Assembly (NCBI RefSeq): GCF_040548875.1 | Contig: NZ_JBEPSJ010000001.1 | Coordinates: forward strand, 1,612,001-1,676,000 | Reading direction: 5' to 3' | Source of the DNA: Conyzicola nivalis_A | Lineage (GTDB): Bacteria; Actinomycetota; Actinomycetes; Actinomycetales; Microbacteriaceae | DNA length: 64,000 nt | Part shown: positions 51,575 to 60,366 of the stretch, piece after piece | Numbering within the stretch: the stretch's first letter is position 1 | How the letters are laid out: each line of letters starts with the position of its first letter | Made by a program: the position numbers and the translations under genes | Notes under the pieces: model-generated | What the model saw: the letters and a program-made list of their open reading frames with translations, nothing else | What the model was told of the DNA's origin: nothing | Databases searched by the model: none

Positions 51575-52377
51575 GGCGTCCCTCGGTCGGCGTCGGGCGC
51601 TGCCGCAGCAGACGGGTCGGGGTGCGCTGCGGCGCCCGCGCGGCCCGCCTCGAAGCCTCGCTGCCATGCCTCGTCGGTGCCGAGCCGGAACATGTCGTTG
51701 CGCGCCGGGCGGATCAGGACGCGGGCGCCGGGCGCATCCGCATCGAGCAGTCGACCGAGCCCGCGCACGACGGCGACCGGGAGCCCGCCCGCCTTGCCCT
51801 TGACCAGGTCGGCGGCCGCGGCGATCTCGTCGCCGACGGCGGGAGCCGTCACGTCGAGCGAGCGTCCGTGGCTGTCGCGGGTTCCGCGCAGGTCTTCGAT
51901 GAGGCGCACTCCGCTCGCCCCGATCGCGACGTCGGTCTGCCCCTCGCGCCAGGCACGCCCGAGGGTGTCGGTGATGATGACGCCGAGGCGCAGGCCGAAG
52001 CGCTCCTCGAGGGCGAGGCGCAGGGTGCGGGCCGACGCGTCGGGGTCGAGCGGCAGCACGAGCACGGTGCCCGCCGCCGTGTTGCTCGAGTCGACGCCGG
52101 CCGCGGCGGCGACCATGCCGAGCCGGTTCTCGACGATGCGGGTGACGCCGCCGGGGTGGCGACGGGTCGCGACGACGCGCACGGTCTCGTCGGTGATCGC
52201 CTGCTCCCGATCGTCGGCGTGCACGATGCGGCCCTCGGCCTTGGAGACGATCTTGCTCGTGACGGCGAGGATGTCCCCGTCGGAGAGCAGCCCGTCGAGG
52301 GCGTCTCCGATGAGGATCGAGAGATCGTCTCCCGGCTTCACCTCGGGGATGCCCGCGGCGGCGTATACGGACAGCAC
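51571..52377 (-). CDS. cofE: Coenzyme F420-0:L-glutamate ligase (CofE)
   Basis: 268 residues. LSVYAAAGIPEVKPGDDLSI, DGDILAVTSKIVSKAEGR, and GLRLGVIITDTLGRAWREGQ with TDVAIGASG. It adds glutamates to F420-0 with GTP. The nitroreductase-like second domain of mycobacterial FbiB is absent, so reduction of dehydro-F420 must rely on another protein. The GTG at 52377, just after the LLM stop, matches the family's N-terminus; the longer frame is not used. Confidence 0.94.
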   Translation of the reverse strand: MLSVYAAAGIPEVKPGDDLSILIGDALDGLLSDGDILAVTSKIVSKAEGRIVHADDREQAITDETVRVVATRRHPGGVTRIVENRLGMVAAAAGVDSSNTAAGTVLVLPLDPDASARTLRLALEERFGLRLGVIITDTLGRAWREGQTDVAIGASGVRLIEDLRGTRDSHGRSLDVTAPAVGDEIAAAADLVKGKAGGLPVAVVRGLGRLLDADAPGARVLIRPARNDMFRLGTDEAWQRGFEAGRAGAAAHPDPSAAAAPDADRGTP

Positions 52378-52381
52378 GGGA

Positions 52382-53383
52382 TCAGCGCCCCAGCTTGGGC
52401 AGCACGTCGCGGCCGAAGACATCGATCCACTCGCGCTGGTTGCGACCGACGTTGTGGAGGTAGATGCGGTCGAAGCCGAGGTCGACGAACCTCTGGATGT
52501 AGGCGCGGTGCACGTCGGGGTCGGAGTCGATCACGAGGCGGCCCTCGAAGTCCTCCGGGCGCACCAGCTTCGCCATCTGCTCGAGCTCGAACGGCGATCG
52601 GATGTCGCTCTTCGGAAACTTCATGCCCCCGTTGGGCCACTCGACGAGCGCGTTGCGCATCGCCTCCTCCTCGGTGGGCGCCCAGCTCATGTGCAGCTGC
52701 AGCACGCGGGGCATGGTCGACGGATCCTTGCCCGCCTCGCGCGCGCCCTCGTCGAACTTGGCGAACAGCCCGGCGATCTTCTCGATCGGAGCTCCGACGG
52801 TGATGAGCCCGTCGACCGTCTTCCCCGCCCGCTTGGCGGTGACGGGTCCGGCGGTCGCCACGAGGATCTCGGGGGCGACCTCGGGCATCGTCCACAGTCG
52901 CGTCGACTCGAGTTTGAAGAACTGCCCGGAGTGCTTGGTGTCCTTGCCCGCGAGCGAGGCCGTGAAGAGCTTCTTGATCACGTCGATCGCCTCGAACATG
53001 CGGTTGATGCGCTCGGGGGCCTCCGGCCAGTACTGCCCGACGATGTGCTCGTTGAGCGCCTCGCCCGAGCCCAGCCCGAGCCAGTGGCGGCCGGGGTACA
53101 TGGCGGCGAGCGTCGCCGATGCCTGGGCGACCATCGCGGGGTGCCAGCGGAACGTCGGAGCGGTGACGCCGGGACCCATGTCGCCGGTCGTGCGCTCACC
53201 GATCGCGGCGAGCACGTTCCAGACGAAGGCGCTCTCGCCCTGCTGCGGCACCCACGGCTGGAAGTGGTCCGCCGCCATAACGCCGCTGAACCCGTGCTGC
53301 TCCGCGTAGACCGCGAGCGCTACCGCCTCGGTCGGGTGGAACTGCTCGAGCATCGCGGCGTAGCCGACCTGCAAACCTGTCAT
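52382..53383 (-). CDS. LLM-class F420-dependent oxidoreductase, FGD-like (TIGR03557)
   Basis: 333 residues. LQVGYAAMLEQFHPTEAVAL, ADHFQPWVPQQGESAFVW and YPGRHWLGLGSGEALNEHIV align with F420-dependent glucose-6-phosphate dehydrogenase (FGD), which supplies reduced F420. First gene of the LLM-cofE-cofC operon, with TGAGGA 7 bases before the ATG. Divergent from a TetR regulator with a perfect palindrome between. Whether glucose-6-phosphate is the substrate is not certain. Confidence 0.9.
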   Translation of the reverse strand: MTGLQVGYAAMLEQFHPTEAVALAVYAEQHGFSGVMAADHFQPWVPQQGESAFVWNVLAAIGERTTGDMGPGVTAPTFRWHPAMVAQASATLAAMYPGRHWLGLGSGEALNEHIVGQYWPEAPERINRMFEAIDVIKKLFTASLAGKDTKHSGQFFKLESTRLWTMPEVAPEILVATAGPVTAKRAGKTVDGLITVGAPIEKIAGLFAKFDEGAREAGKDPSTMPRVLQLHMSWAPTEEEAMRNALVEWPNGGMKFPKSDIRSPFELEQMAKLVRPEDFEGRLVIDSDPDVHRAYIQRFVDLGFDRIYLHNVGRNQREWIDVFGRDVLPKLGR

Positions 53384-53466
53384 GACTCAATCCTCACACT
53401 TCTTCGTTTCGAGTAAATTGCACGGCCGCGACGCACCTGACGAAAACACAACACAATGTACCCGGC

Positions 53467-53484
53467 ACAGAACGAGCGTTCTGT
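53467..53484. promoter_or_regulatory. Perfect palindromic operator between the TetR gene and the FGD-like gene
   Basis: ACAGAACGAGCGTTCTGT: two perfect 8-bp arms around AG. It directly abuts the tetR -10 TATCGT (53485-53490), and lies 84 bp upstream of the FGD-like gene. The position fits autoregulation by the TetR protein and possible control of the divergent operon. Confidence 0.7.
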
Positions 53485-53490
53485 TATCGT
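53485..53490 (+). promoter_or_regulatory. Predicted -10 box of a leaderless tetR transcript
   Basis: TATCGT, 6 bases before the ATG at 53497, adjoining the palindrome at 53467-53484. Confidence 0.5.
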
Positions 53491-53496
53491 TGCCGA

Positions 53497-54078
53497 ATGT
53501 CCACTCCCGTCCTCACCGAGAAGCGCCCGTCCGAGGCGCGCGAGCGCCTGCTGGCAACCGCCTCCGACCTCTTCTACCGCGTGGGGATCCACGCGGTCGG
53601 CGTCGACCGCGTGGTCATCGAGTCGGCCGTGACGCGAGCGACTTTCTACCGCCACTTCCCGAGCAAGGAAGACCTCGTCGAGGCCTACCTCGACCGCGAG
53701 GACACGAGCATCCGCTCCCGCCTGGCGGCGGCCAGAGAGCACGGCCCGAGCCCCGACGAGCTGCTCGAGATCCTCATCCAGCGCGTCGCCGACGACGTTA
53801 CTTTTCTGCACACCCGCGGATGCCCCTTCATCAACGCCTCGGCGGAGTATCCGGATGCTTCGAGCCGGGTGCGTGTCGCAGTGCGCGAGCACCGCGCCTG
53901 GTTCAAGGACGAGCTGCGCGGCGCCCTGGAGGCGGCGGGCCGACCCGATCCGTCAGGCGCGGCCGCGGCTCTCGTGCTGCTGCGCGATGCGGCGCTCGTC
54001 GGCGGATACCTCGACGGCCCAGACGCGATGCGGGACACCTTCGTGGCGACCGCGCGCACGGTCGCCGGCCTGAGCTAG
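53497..54078 (+). CDS. TetR/AcrR-family transcriptional regulator
   Basis: 193 residues. N-terminal HTH (ARERLLATASDLFYRVGIHA, then VVIESAVTRATFYRHFPSKE, residues 15-60) and a C-terminal ligand domain with HTRGCPFINASAEYPD, a sequence seen in a TetR subgroup (TetR_C-type). Divergent from the FGD-like gene, with a perfect palindrome and leaderless promoter in the gap. Ligand unknown. Confidence 0.92.
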   Translation: MSTPVLTEKRPSEARERLLATASDLFYRVGIHAVGVDRVVIESAVTRATFYRHFPSKEDLVEAYLDREDTSIRSRLAAAREHGPSPDELLEILIQRVADDVTFLHTRGCPFINASAEYPDASSRVRVAVREHRAWFKDELRGALEAAGRPDPSGAAAALVLLRDAALVGGYLDGPDAMRDTFVATARTVAGLS

Positions 54079-54086
54079 TTTCTCCC

Positions 54087-54917
54087 GTGCCCCGCACGTC
54101 GAGCGCGGCAGCCGCCGCGGTCGCGGCACTCCTCCTCGCTGGCTGCGCGGCGCCCGCACCCGACGCGGGCGGCGACTCGTCGCAGCGGGTGGTGCTGCCT
54201 CCCGCCGGCGTGGTCATCGACTACCAGCTCTCCGAGGGGTACGATCCGGCACCCGGAGTCGCCGGCGTGGTGCGCGACAGCGCCGACGTCCCGGCGTCAG
54301 GGCTGTACTCCATCTGTTACATCAACGGTTTCCAGTCCCAACCCGCCGACCGCGAGAGGTGGCTCGCCGACAACCCCGACCTGGTGCTCCTCGACGGAGG
54401 GCAGCCGGTGATCGACGCCGACTGGCCGGACGAGCTGATCCTCGACACGTCGGACGCCGGGAAGCGGGATCGGATCGCCGCCATCATGGCCGACGACTTC
54501 TCCGCCTGCGCGGAGAAGGGTTTCGATGCGGTCGAGATCGACAACCTCGACAGCTACGGGCGCAGCGGGGGCAGGCTCGACCAGGACGGCGCCATCGCCC
54601 TCGCATCCCTCTACACGGCGACGGCGCACGCCGCCGGGCTCGCGATCGCGCAGAAGAACTCTGCCGAGCTGGGCAAGCGTGGCCGCGAGCAGGCGGGGTT
54701 CGACTTCGCCGTCGCCGAGGAGTGTCGGCGATTCGACGAGTGCGCGCTCTACACGTCGGTCTACGGCGACCTCGTCTTCGACATCGAGTACACCGACGAC
54801 CTGCGGGGCACCTTCGCAGAGGTCTGCGCCGACCCCCAGGTGCCGGCATCGACGATCCTGAGAGACCGCGATCTCACGACGCCGTCGAGCCCGGACTTCG
54901 TTTTCGAAGCCTGTTAG
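54087..54917 (+). CDS. GH114-type lipoprotein (endo-alpha-1,4-polygalactosaminidase family)
   Basis: 276 residues. Lipoprotein signal (V)PRTSSAAA, hydrophobic stretch, LAGC with Cys20. Mature domain has VVIDYQLSEGYDP, YSICYINGFQSQPADRERW, and GFDAVEIDNLDSYGRSGG, which match the GH114 TIM barrel with acidic residues in EIDN. Known GH114 members cut polygalactosamine-type exopolysaccharide. Membrane-anchored outside. The GTG is 9 bp after tetR; its stop overlaps the convergent H1-like gene. Confidence 0.87.
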   Translation: MPRTSSAAAAAVAALLLAGCAAPAPDAGGDSSQRVVLPPAGVVIDYQLSEGYDPAPGVAGVVRDSADVPASGLYSICYINGFQSQPADRERWLADNPDLVLLDGGQPVIDADWPDELILDTSDAGKRDRIAAIMADDFSACAEKGFDAVEIDNLDSYGRSGGRLDQDGAIALASLYTATAHAAGLAIAQKNSAELGKRGREQAGFDFAVAEECRRFDECALYTSVYGDLVFDIEYTDDLRGTFAEVCADPQVPASTILRDRDLTTPSSPDFVFEAC

Positions 54918-55537
54918 TCGAGAGAATCGGTTCCGCGCAGCTTCGCGAGCAGTTCGGACTTGTTGAGGCGCGAGTAGCCGGTAACGCCGTTCGAGCCGGC
55001 GTAGCTGCGCAGCGCGACCATCGTCCATGACTCGCTCGGCTCGGTGCTCGCTCGCACCGCCGAGGTTCCGGTGTTGGGCACTCGGCTGCGCGTGCGGGTG
55101 GCCGGGGCGCGCTTCGCTATAGTCACGCTCTCGGCGACGGGGGTGGGAGTGGCCGGCGACTTCTCCGCGGCCTTCTCGAGCTTCTCGGCCTCGATCTCGA
55201 CGGTCGCGGCGATCTCCTCGACGAGGGTGTTCTTCTTCTTGAGGAGCTTGCGGGCCCGCGCCTCGTCTTTCCTGGCGATCTTCTCAGCGAGCTCCTTGGC
55301 CTTCTGCAGCTGGGCGCGAACTTTTCCGCGCTCCTTCTTCAGCTGCTTCTTGGCCTTGGCGGCGGCCTTCTCGGCGAGTGCGGTGTCTTCGGCGAGCGCC
55401 TTCTTGAGCATCTTTGCCTCGGCCTTGAGGTCGGACTTGGTCGGCTCGCTGTTCTTCAGCTTCTTGCCCTCGGTCTTCTTGGCTTCGGCCTTCTTGACAG
55501 CCTTGGTCTCTGACTTCTTGTCGGTCTTGGTTGCCAC
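54914..55537 (-). CDS. Lys/Ala-rich histone-H1-like protein with C-terminal Rho_N/SAP-like domain
   Basis: 207 residues. Residues 1-60 are Lys/Ala/Glu-rich (KAEAKKTEGKKLKNSEPTK), 60-130 is a charged helical/coiled-coil stretch, 130-165 is Pro/Ala/Thr/Arg-rich, and the end WTMVALRSYAGSNGVTGYSR plus LNKSELLAKLRG looks like a Rho N-terminal/SAP-like nucleic-acid-binding domain. Probably a nucleoid-associated protein. GTG start with GAGGAG 7 bases upstream. A hairpin precedes the ribosome-binding site (55558-55573). Confidence 0.8.
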   Translation of the reverse strand: MATKTDKKSETKAVKKAEAKKTEGKKLKNSEPTKSDLKAEAKMLKKALAEDTALAEKAAAKAKKQLKKERGKVRAQLQKAKELAEKIARKDEARARKLLKKKNTLVEEIAATVEIEAEKLEKAAEKSPATPTPVAESVTIAKRAPATRTRSRVPNTGTSAVRASTEPSESWTMVALRSYAGSNGVTGYSRLNKSELLAKLRGTDSLD

Positions 55538-55557
55538 GGTGTGCTCCTCGCTCAGAA

Positions 55558-55573
55558 GTGGGGTGTTCCCCAC
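55558..55573. promoter_or_regulatory. Hairpin in the 5' leader of the H1-like gene
   Basis: GTGGGGTGTTCCCCAC: perfect 6-bp stem with a TGTT loop, about 21 bases before the start codon and just upstream of the GAGGAG site on the minus strand. Could affect ribosome access or mRNA stability. Confidence 0.4.
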
Positions 55574-55672
55574 CCGAATCGGTTCATTCTCCCGCGAGGG
55601 AGGGTTCTGCGGGCATAAGCCACACGCCTGTTGCGTGAAGTAAGCGGTAAAACTGGGTGAACTGCGCCCGCG

Positions 55673-56155
55673 TCAGGACTTCTGCAGGTAAGCGGCGACG
55701 GCGCGTGGCACGTAGGGGCTCACGTCTCCGCCGAGCGCCGCGACCTGGCGCACGAGGGAGCTGGAGACGTGGGCGTGCGCCGGATCCGGCAGCATGAAAA
55801 TCGTCTCCACTCCGGCGAGGTTGCGGTTGACGATGGCCATCGGCGTCTCGTACGCCACGTCGACCTGCGAGCGGATGCCCTTCACCAGCACGCTGGCTCC
55901 CACGTCGGTGCAGTAGTCGACGAGCAGGCCGACGCTCCAGCTGGTGACGACGATGGTGCCGGGCATCTCGGCCTCGGCGATCGCCTGCTCGATGAGCGAG
56001 ACGCGCTGAGAGATCGGCAGGAGCGCGGTTTTACCGGGGTTGTGCACGACGAGAACGTGCAACTCGTCGAAGAGTCCGGCCGCTCGTGCGATCACATCCA
56101 GGTGTCCGAGCGTGACGGGGTCGAATGAACCAGGGACGACGGCGATCCTCTTCAT
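55673..56155 (-). CDS. coaD: Phosphopantetheine adenylyltransferase
   Basis: 160 residues, standard for CoaD. MKRIAVVPGSFDPVTLGHLD contains the nucleotidyltransferase (T/H)xGH motif; ISQRVSLIEQAI, GIRSQVDVAYETPMAIVNR and HAHVSSSLVRQVAALGGDVS follow. It makes dephospho-CoA from 4'-phosphopantetheine and ATP. Often next to rsmD and recG; here those lie 2-7.7 kb away. Confidence 0.97.
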   Translation of the reverse strand: MKRIAVVPGSFDPVTLGHLDVIARAAGLFDELHVLVVHNPGKTALLPISQRVSLIEQAIAEAEMPGTIVVTSWSVGLLVDYCTDVGASVLVKGIRSQVDVAYETPMAIVNRNLAGVETIFMLPDPAHAHVSSSLVRQVAALGGDVSPYVPRAVAAYLQKS

Positions 56156-56178
56156 ACGCTCACCCTATCGCGCGCTTG

Positions 56179-57105
56179 TTACTGATTCGTTACACGACCG
56201 TCGGGTCGGTAGCGCCGGGACTCGGCGACCAGCGCGTCGACCACGACGCGCACCGCGAGCCGCGCCGCCCGGTCGGGGCGCATCAGCGCCTCGATGTGCC
56301 TGCCGGCCCGGAAGTCGACGAGCGGCAGCAGCCGGTAGCGGTCGGCGGCGCGCTCCCTCGAGGTGTAGCGCGGCAGCAGGGCGATCCCGTGCCCGGTGGC
56401 GACGAGGTTCTCGATGAGCGGCAGATGCGTCGTGCGGTAGACGATGCGCGGAGGGACGCCCGCCCGCACCGCCATCGCCGTGAGCACGCGGTCGAGCGGG
56501 AAATCGACCGGCACCGTGATCCAGCCCTCGCCGATGACGTCGGCGACAGTGACGCTCGGCCGGTCGGCCAGAGGATGGTCGAGAGGGACGGCGACGTCGA
56601 GCGGCTCCCGCACCAGCGGCACGATGTTCAGCACCGACCGCTCCGGCGGGAGGGCGTCGTCGGAGCGGTGGGCGAGCACGATGTCGTAGTCCGCCGCGAG
56701 AGCGGCGAAGTCGTCCTGCGACATGTCGCGGTCGTCGACGTCGAGGAGGATGCCGGGGTGGTCGTGCAGACGCGTCAGCAGCCCCGGGACGAACAATTCG
56801 GAGGCGGAGAAGAACGTGGCGACCCGCACCGTTCCCGTCGCCTCGCCCCGGTACGCGTTCCAGACCGCCTCGGCCTCGGCCATCGCCGTGGAGATGCGTA
56901 CCGAGCTGGCGGCGAGCGCGCGCCCGGCATCGGTCAGGCGCACCCCGCGGCCGACCCGCTCGACGAGCACCACGCCGACCTGGCGCTGCAGCGTCTTGAG
57001 CTGCTGGGAGACGGCGCTCGGCGACTTGCCGAGGGCCGCGGCAACCTCGGTCACGCTTCCGCGGTCGGCCAGTTCGCGCAGCAGGGCGAGTTGACCCACA
57101 TCCAT
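56179..57105 (-). CDS. LysR-family transcriptional regulator
   Basis: 308 residues. N-terminal winged HTH LALLRELADRGSVTEVAAAL and GKSPSAVSQQLKTLQRQVGV (residues 6-45), then the LysR substrate-binding domain (TVRVATFFSASELFVPGLLT from about 95). Divergent from the EamA transporter with 71 bp between, so it probably controls that exporter. Effector unknown. Confidence 0.93.
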   Translation of the reverse strand: MDVGQLALLRELADRGSVTEVAAALGKSPSAVSQQLKTLQRQVGVVLVERVGRGVRLTDAGRALAASSVRISTAMAEAEAVWNAYRGEATGTVRVATFFSASELFVPGLLTRLHDHPGILLDVDDRDMSQDDFAALAADYDIVLAHRSDDALPPERSVLNIVPLVREPLDVAVPLDHPLADRPSVTVADVIGEGWITVPVDFPLDRVLTAMAVRAGVPPRIVYRTTHLPLIENLVATGHGIALLPRYTSRERAADRYRLLPLVDFRAGRHIEALMRPDRAARLAVRVVVDALVAESRRYRPDGRVTNQ

Positions 57106-57176
57106 GAAGGCAGTCTACAAAGATCGTGCATGATCCTGCGCTAGTCCTTCATCGAAATTCGCGACACCATGGAGAC

Positions 57177-58097
57177 ATGTCCCTCCGCGACCGCCTCCTC
57201 GCTCTCTTCGTCGTCGTCTGCTGGGGCCTGAACTTTCCCGCCACCGCGCTCGCCCTCGAGCACTTCCCGCCGTTCTTCCTCGTGGCGTTGCGGTTCTCGA
57301 TCATCGCGATCCCCACCCTGCTGTTCATCCCGCGCCCGAAGGTGCCGTTCCGCTGGCTGCTCGGCGTCGGGCTGGGCATCGGCACCCTGCAGTTCGCGTT
57401 CCTCTACCTCGGCATGGCTGCGGGCATGCCGAGCGGGCTCGCCTCGATCGTGCTGCAGGCCTCCGCCCCGTTCACCGTGCTCATCGCGGGCGTCTGGCTG
57501 CGCGAGCGCATCACCGCGCGCCAGGCGGTCGGCATCGCCGTCGCGGTCGTCGGCCTCGGCGTCATCGCCTTCCACCGCTCCCAGCTGGCCGCGCTGCTGC
57601 CCGTGGTGCTCACCCTGTGCGGCGCGCTCGGCTGGGCGATCGGCAACGTGTCGAGCCGCAAGGCCCAGGCGCCCAACGCGCTGCACCTCACCCTGTGGAT
57701 GTCGGTGATCCCTCCGCTGCCGATGATCGCCGTCGCGTTCTGGGTCGAGGGACCCGCGCGCATCGGCGACAGCCTCGCCACGGCCCTCACGCTGGAAGCC
57801 CTGCCATCCGTTCTCGGCCTTCTCTACATCGTGGTCATCGCGACGATCGTGGGCTACGGGATCTGGAACGGCCTGCTCAGCCGCTACCCGTCGAGCACGG
57901 TCGCCCCCTTCTCGATGCTCGTCCCCGTGGTGGGAGTGCTCGCCTCCTGGGCGGCGTTCGGCGAGGTGATCGACCTCACCGAGCTGCTCGGCGGCGCGGC
58001 GGTCGTCGTCGGGGTGCTCGTGGCGAGCTACCGCCGTCGAGCGAGGTCGGTGCCCGAGCCGATGGTGCCGCCGCAGCCGGTTCTCGCAGAGCGCTAG
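57177..58097 (+). CDS. EamA-family (DMT) transporter, EamA/RhaT type
   Basis: 306 residues with ten membrane segments. MSLRDRLLALFVVVCWGLNFPATALAL and the second-half block LLYIVVIATIVGYGIWNGLLSRYPSSTVAP are typical of EamA O-acetylserine/cysteine-type exporters. It is divergent from the LysR gene. The ATG at 57177 is chosen over a longer frame because it begins the first membrane segment. Substrate unknown. Confidence 0.9.
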   Translation: MSLRDRLLALFVVVCWGLNFPATALALEHFPPFFLVALRFSIIAIPTLLFIPRPKVPFRWLLGVGLGIGTLQFAFLYLGMAAGMPSGLASIVLQASAPFTVLIAGVWLRERITARQAVGIAVAVVGLGVIAFHRSQLAALLPVVLTLCGALGWAIGNVSSRKAQAPNALHLTLWMSVIPPLPMIAVAFWVEGPARIGDSLATALTLEALPSVLGLLYIVVIATIVGYGIWNGLLSRYPSSTVAPFSMLVPVVGVLASWAAFGEVIDLTELLGGAAVVVGVLVASYRRRARSVPEPMVPPQPVLAER

Positions 58098-58114
58098 CTC
58101 TCGGCTTCGAGAGG

Positions 58115-60295
58115 CTAGCTCTTCGAGAGGAAGGCCTCGGCCTCGGCGTCGAGGCGCCGGGCGAGCGCGTCGCGCAGTTCGGGGTAGTCCTGCAGAGTCG
58201 GGTCGACCTCGAGCACCGCCGAGGCGAGGTCGCGCGCGTCGGCGATCAGCTCGCCGTCCTTCGCGACGCGCAGCAGCCTGAGGCTCGAGCGTCCGCCCGA
58301 CTGCGTGTTGCCGAGCACGTCGCCCTCGCGGCGCAGTTCGAGGTCTTTCTGCGCGAGCTCGAAGCCGTCGAGGGTGGATGCCACGGCCTCCACCCGCTCG
58401 CGGGCGAGAGACTCGTCGTCGGCGTGGGTGACGAACAGGCACACGCTCGGCACCCCTCCCCGGCCGACCCGGCCGCGCAGCTGGTGCAGCTGGGAGACTC
58501 CGAAACGGTCGGCGTCGAGGATCACCATCGTGCTCGCATTCGGAACGTCCACCCCGACCTCGATCACGGTTGTCGCGACGAGCACGTCGATGCGGCCGGC
58601 CGCGAAGTCCTGCATGATGCGGTCTTTCTCGTCGCTCGACATGCGCCCGTGGAGGGTCTCGATGCGCTTGCCGGCGAGCACCGGGTTCGAGCGCAGCTCG
58701 GCCGTGGTGTCGGTGACGTTGGCGATGGGGCGCTTGGCGGCGGCTCCGGTCGCTGAGCTCGTCGAAGCGTCCTCGTCGACGAGCTCGAGGTCGGTGTCCG
58801 CAGAATCGATCGCGGGGCAGACCACGAATACCTGCCTGCCCTGCGCGATCTCCTCGGCCGCCCGCACCCAGACCCGGTCGTACAGCGGTTTGTTCCAGAC
58901 GACGAAGCTCTTGATCGGCACGCGGCCGCCGGGCAGTTCCGCGATCGTCGAGATGTCGAGATCGCCGAAGACGGTCATCGCGACGGTGCGCGGGATCGGC
59001 GTGGCCGTGAGCACGACCACGTGCGGCGGAGTCGCGCCCTTGAGCCGCAGCGCCTCGCGCTGATCGACGCCGAACCGGTGCTGCTCGTCGACGACGACGA
59101 GGCCGAGGTCGTAGAAGCCCACGTTGTCGCTGAGCAGCGCATGGGTTCCCACGACGATCTGCGCGGAGCCGGAGACCGCGGCGAGCAGCGCCTTCCGCTT
59201 CTCGGGCACGCTCAGCTGCCCGGTGATGAGGGTCGGCCGCAGCTTCGCGGCGAGGTCGGGGCCGAGGGTCTTCACGATCGAGCGGAGGTGCTGCTGGGCG
59301 AGCACCTCGGTCGGGGCGAGCAGCGCCGACTGGCCGCCCGACTCGGCGACCGCGAGCATGGCCCGCAGCGCGACGAGCGTCTTACCCGAGCCCACCTCGC
59401 CCTGCACCAGGCGGTTCATCGGCGTACCACCGGCGAGGTCCATGAAGATCTCGTTGCCGACGAGCTTCTGGTCGCCCGTGAGGGTGAACGGCAGCGCGGC
59501 GTCGAAGCCGGCGAGCAGCTTTCCGGGGAGTCGAGAGGTGCTCTTAACCTCGCGCAGTTTCGCTCGCTGCTGGAGGAGGGCGGCCTGGAGCACGAAGGCC
59601 TCTTGAAACCGGAGGGCCTTGCGTGCGCCGCCCCATTCGGCATCCGTCGCCGGTCTATGGATGCTCTGCACGGCCCTCTCGTAGCTCGTGAGCTTTCGCC
59701 TCGTGCGGATCGCCGGCGGAACAGGGTCGGGCAGCGGCGGCAGGGTGTCGAGCACGACGGTCATCGCCTTCTGGATCTGCCAGCTGGTCATCGACGCCGT
59801 GGCCGGGTAGATCGGCACGAGGTTCTCGAGGAACTTGCGCGCGGCCTCGTCGCGGTCGTGCTGGCTGGCGCCGACGTCGGTCGACGTGTCGAAGAGCTCG
59901 TAGTCGGGGTGGGTGAGCTGCAGGGCGCCCCGGTACTCGCCGATCTTGCCCGCGAAGATGCCGCGCACGCCCGGCTTCAGCTCGTCTTTGCGGAACGCCT
60001 GGTTGAAGAAGGTGAGGGTGAGCACGCCCTTGCCGTCGCTGATCTTCACCTCGAGGATCGAGCCTTTGCGCGCCTGCATCGACCGCTGCCGCACCTCGAT
60101 CACCTCGGCGACGATGGTGACGTTCTCGTCGAGCGGCAAGTGGGTGAGCTCGGTGAGCTCGCCGCGACGGATGTACCGGCGGGGGTAGTGGCTCAGCAGG
60201 TCGCCGACCGTCTTCAGTCCCAGGCCCTTGGCCAGCGCTGCGCTCGTGCGGGGGCCGAGCGCGTTCTTGAGCGGCTCGTCGAGCGGGGAGGTCAC
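58115..60295 (-). CDS. recG: ATP-dependent DNA helicase RecG
   Basis: 726 residues. Wedge/OB domain with LSHYPRRYIRRGELTEL; helicase motifs GEVGSGKTLVAL (Walker A, about 301), VVDEQHRFGVDQREAL (DEQH, about 403), TATPIPRT, and LHGRMSSDEKDRIM with LRGRVGRGG. It remodels stalled forks. GTG start. Odd: about residue 510 the stretch DEDASTSSATGAAAKRP between the helicase halves contains a REP-like repeat (58748-58767) that keeps the frame. Confidence 0.97.
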   Translation of the reverse strand: MTSPLDEPLKNALGPRTSAALAKGLGLKTVGDLLSHYPRRYIRRGELTELTHLPLDENVTIVAEVIEVRQRSMQARKGSILEVKISDGKGVLTLTFFNQAFRKDELKPGVRGIFAGKIGEYRGALQLTHPDYELFDTSTDVGASQHDRDEAARKFLENLVPIYPATASMTSWQIQKAMTVVLDTLPPLPDPVPPAIRTRRKLTSYERAVQSIHRPATDAEWGGARKALRFQEAFVLQAALLQQRAKLREVKSTSRLPGKLLAGFDAALPFTLTGDQKLVGNEIFMDLAGGTPMNRLVQGEVGSGKTLVALRAMLAVAESGGQSALLAPTEVLAQQHLRSIVKTLGPDLAAKLRPTLITGQLSVPEKRKALLAAVSGSAQIVVGTHALLSDNVGFYDLGLVVVDEQHRFGVDQREALRLKGATPPHVVVLTATPIPRTVAMTVFGDLDISTIAELPGGRVPIKSFVVWNKPLYDRVWVRAAEEIAQGRQVFVVCPAIDSADTDLELVDEDASTSSATGAAAKRPIANVTDTTAELRSNPVLAGKRIETLHGRMSSDEKDRIMQDFAAGRIDVLVATTVIEVGVDVPNASTMVILDADRFGVSQLHQLRGRVGRGGVPSVCLFVTHADDESLARERVEAVASTLDGFELAQKDLELRREGDVLGNTQSGGRSSLRLLRVAKDGELIADARDLASAVLEVDPTLQDYPELRDALARRLDAEAEAFLSKS
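58748..58767. repeat. REP-like element in frame within recG
   Basis: GGTCGCTGAGCTCGTCGAAG, a 20-bp copy of the dispersed repeat. On the coding strand it gives the STSSAT loop. Confidence 0.75.
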
Positions 60296-60318
60296 GGGTA
60301 CAAGGGTACGCGGCTCAC

Positions 60319-60340
60319 GGACGCTGAGCTTGTCGAAGCG
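60319..60340. repeat. REP-like element between recG and corA
   Basis: GGACGCTGAGCTTGTCGAAG followed by CG, one half of the dispersed repeat, 24 bp upstream of the recG start. Confidence 0.7.
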
Positions 60341-60366
60341 CTCGTGTGTGTACGGGTTCTACGGCG

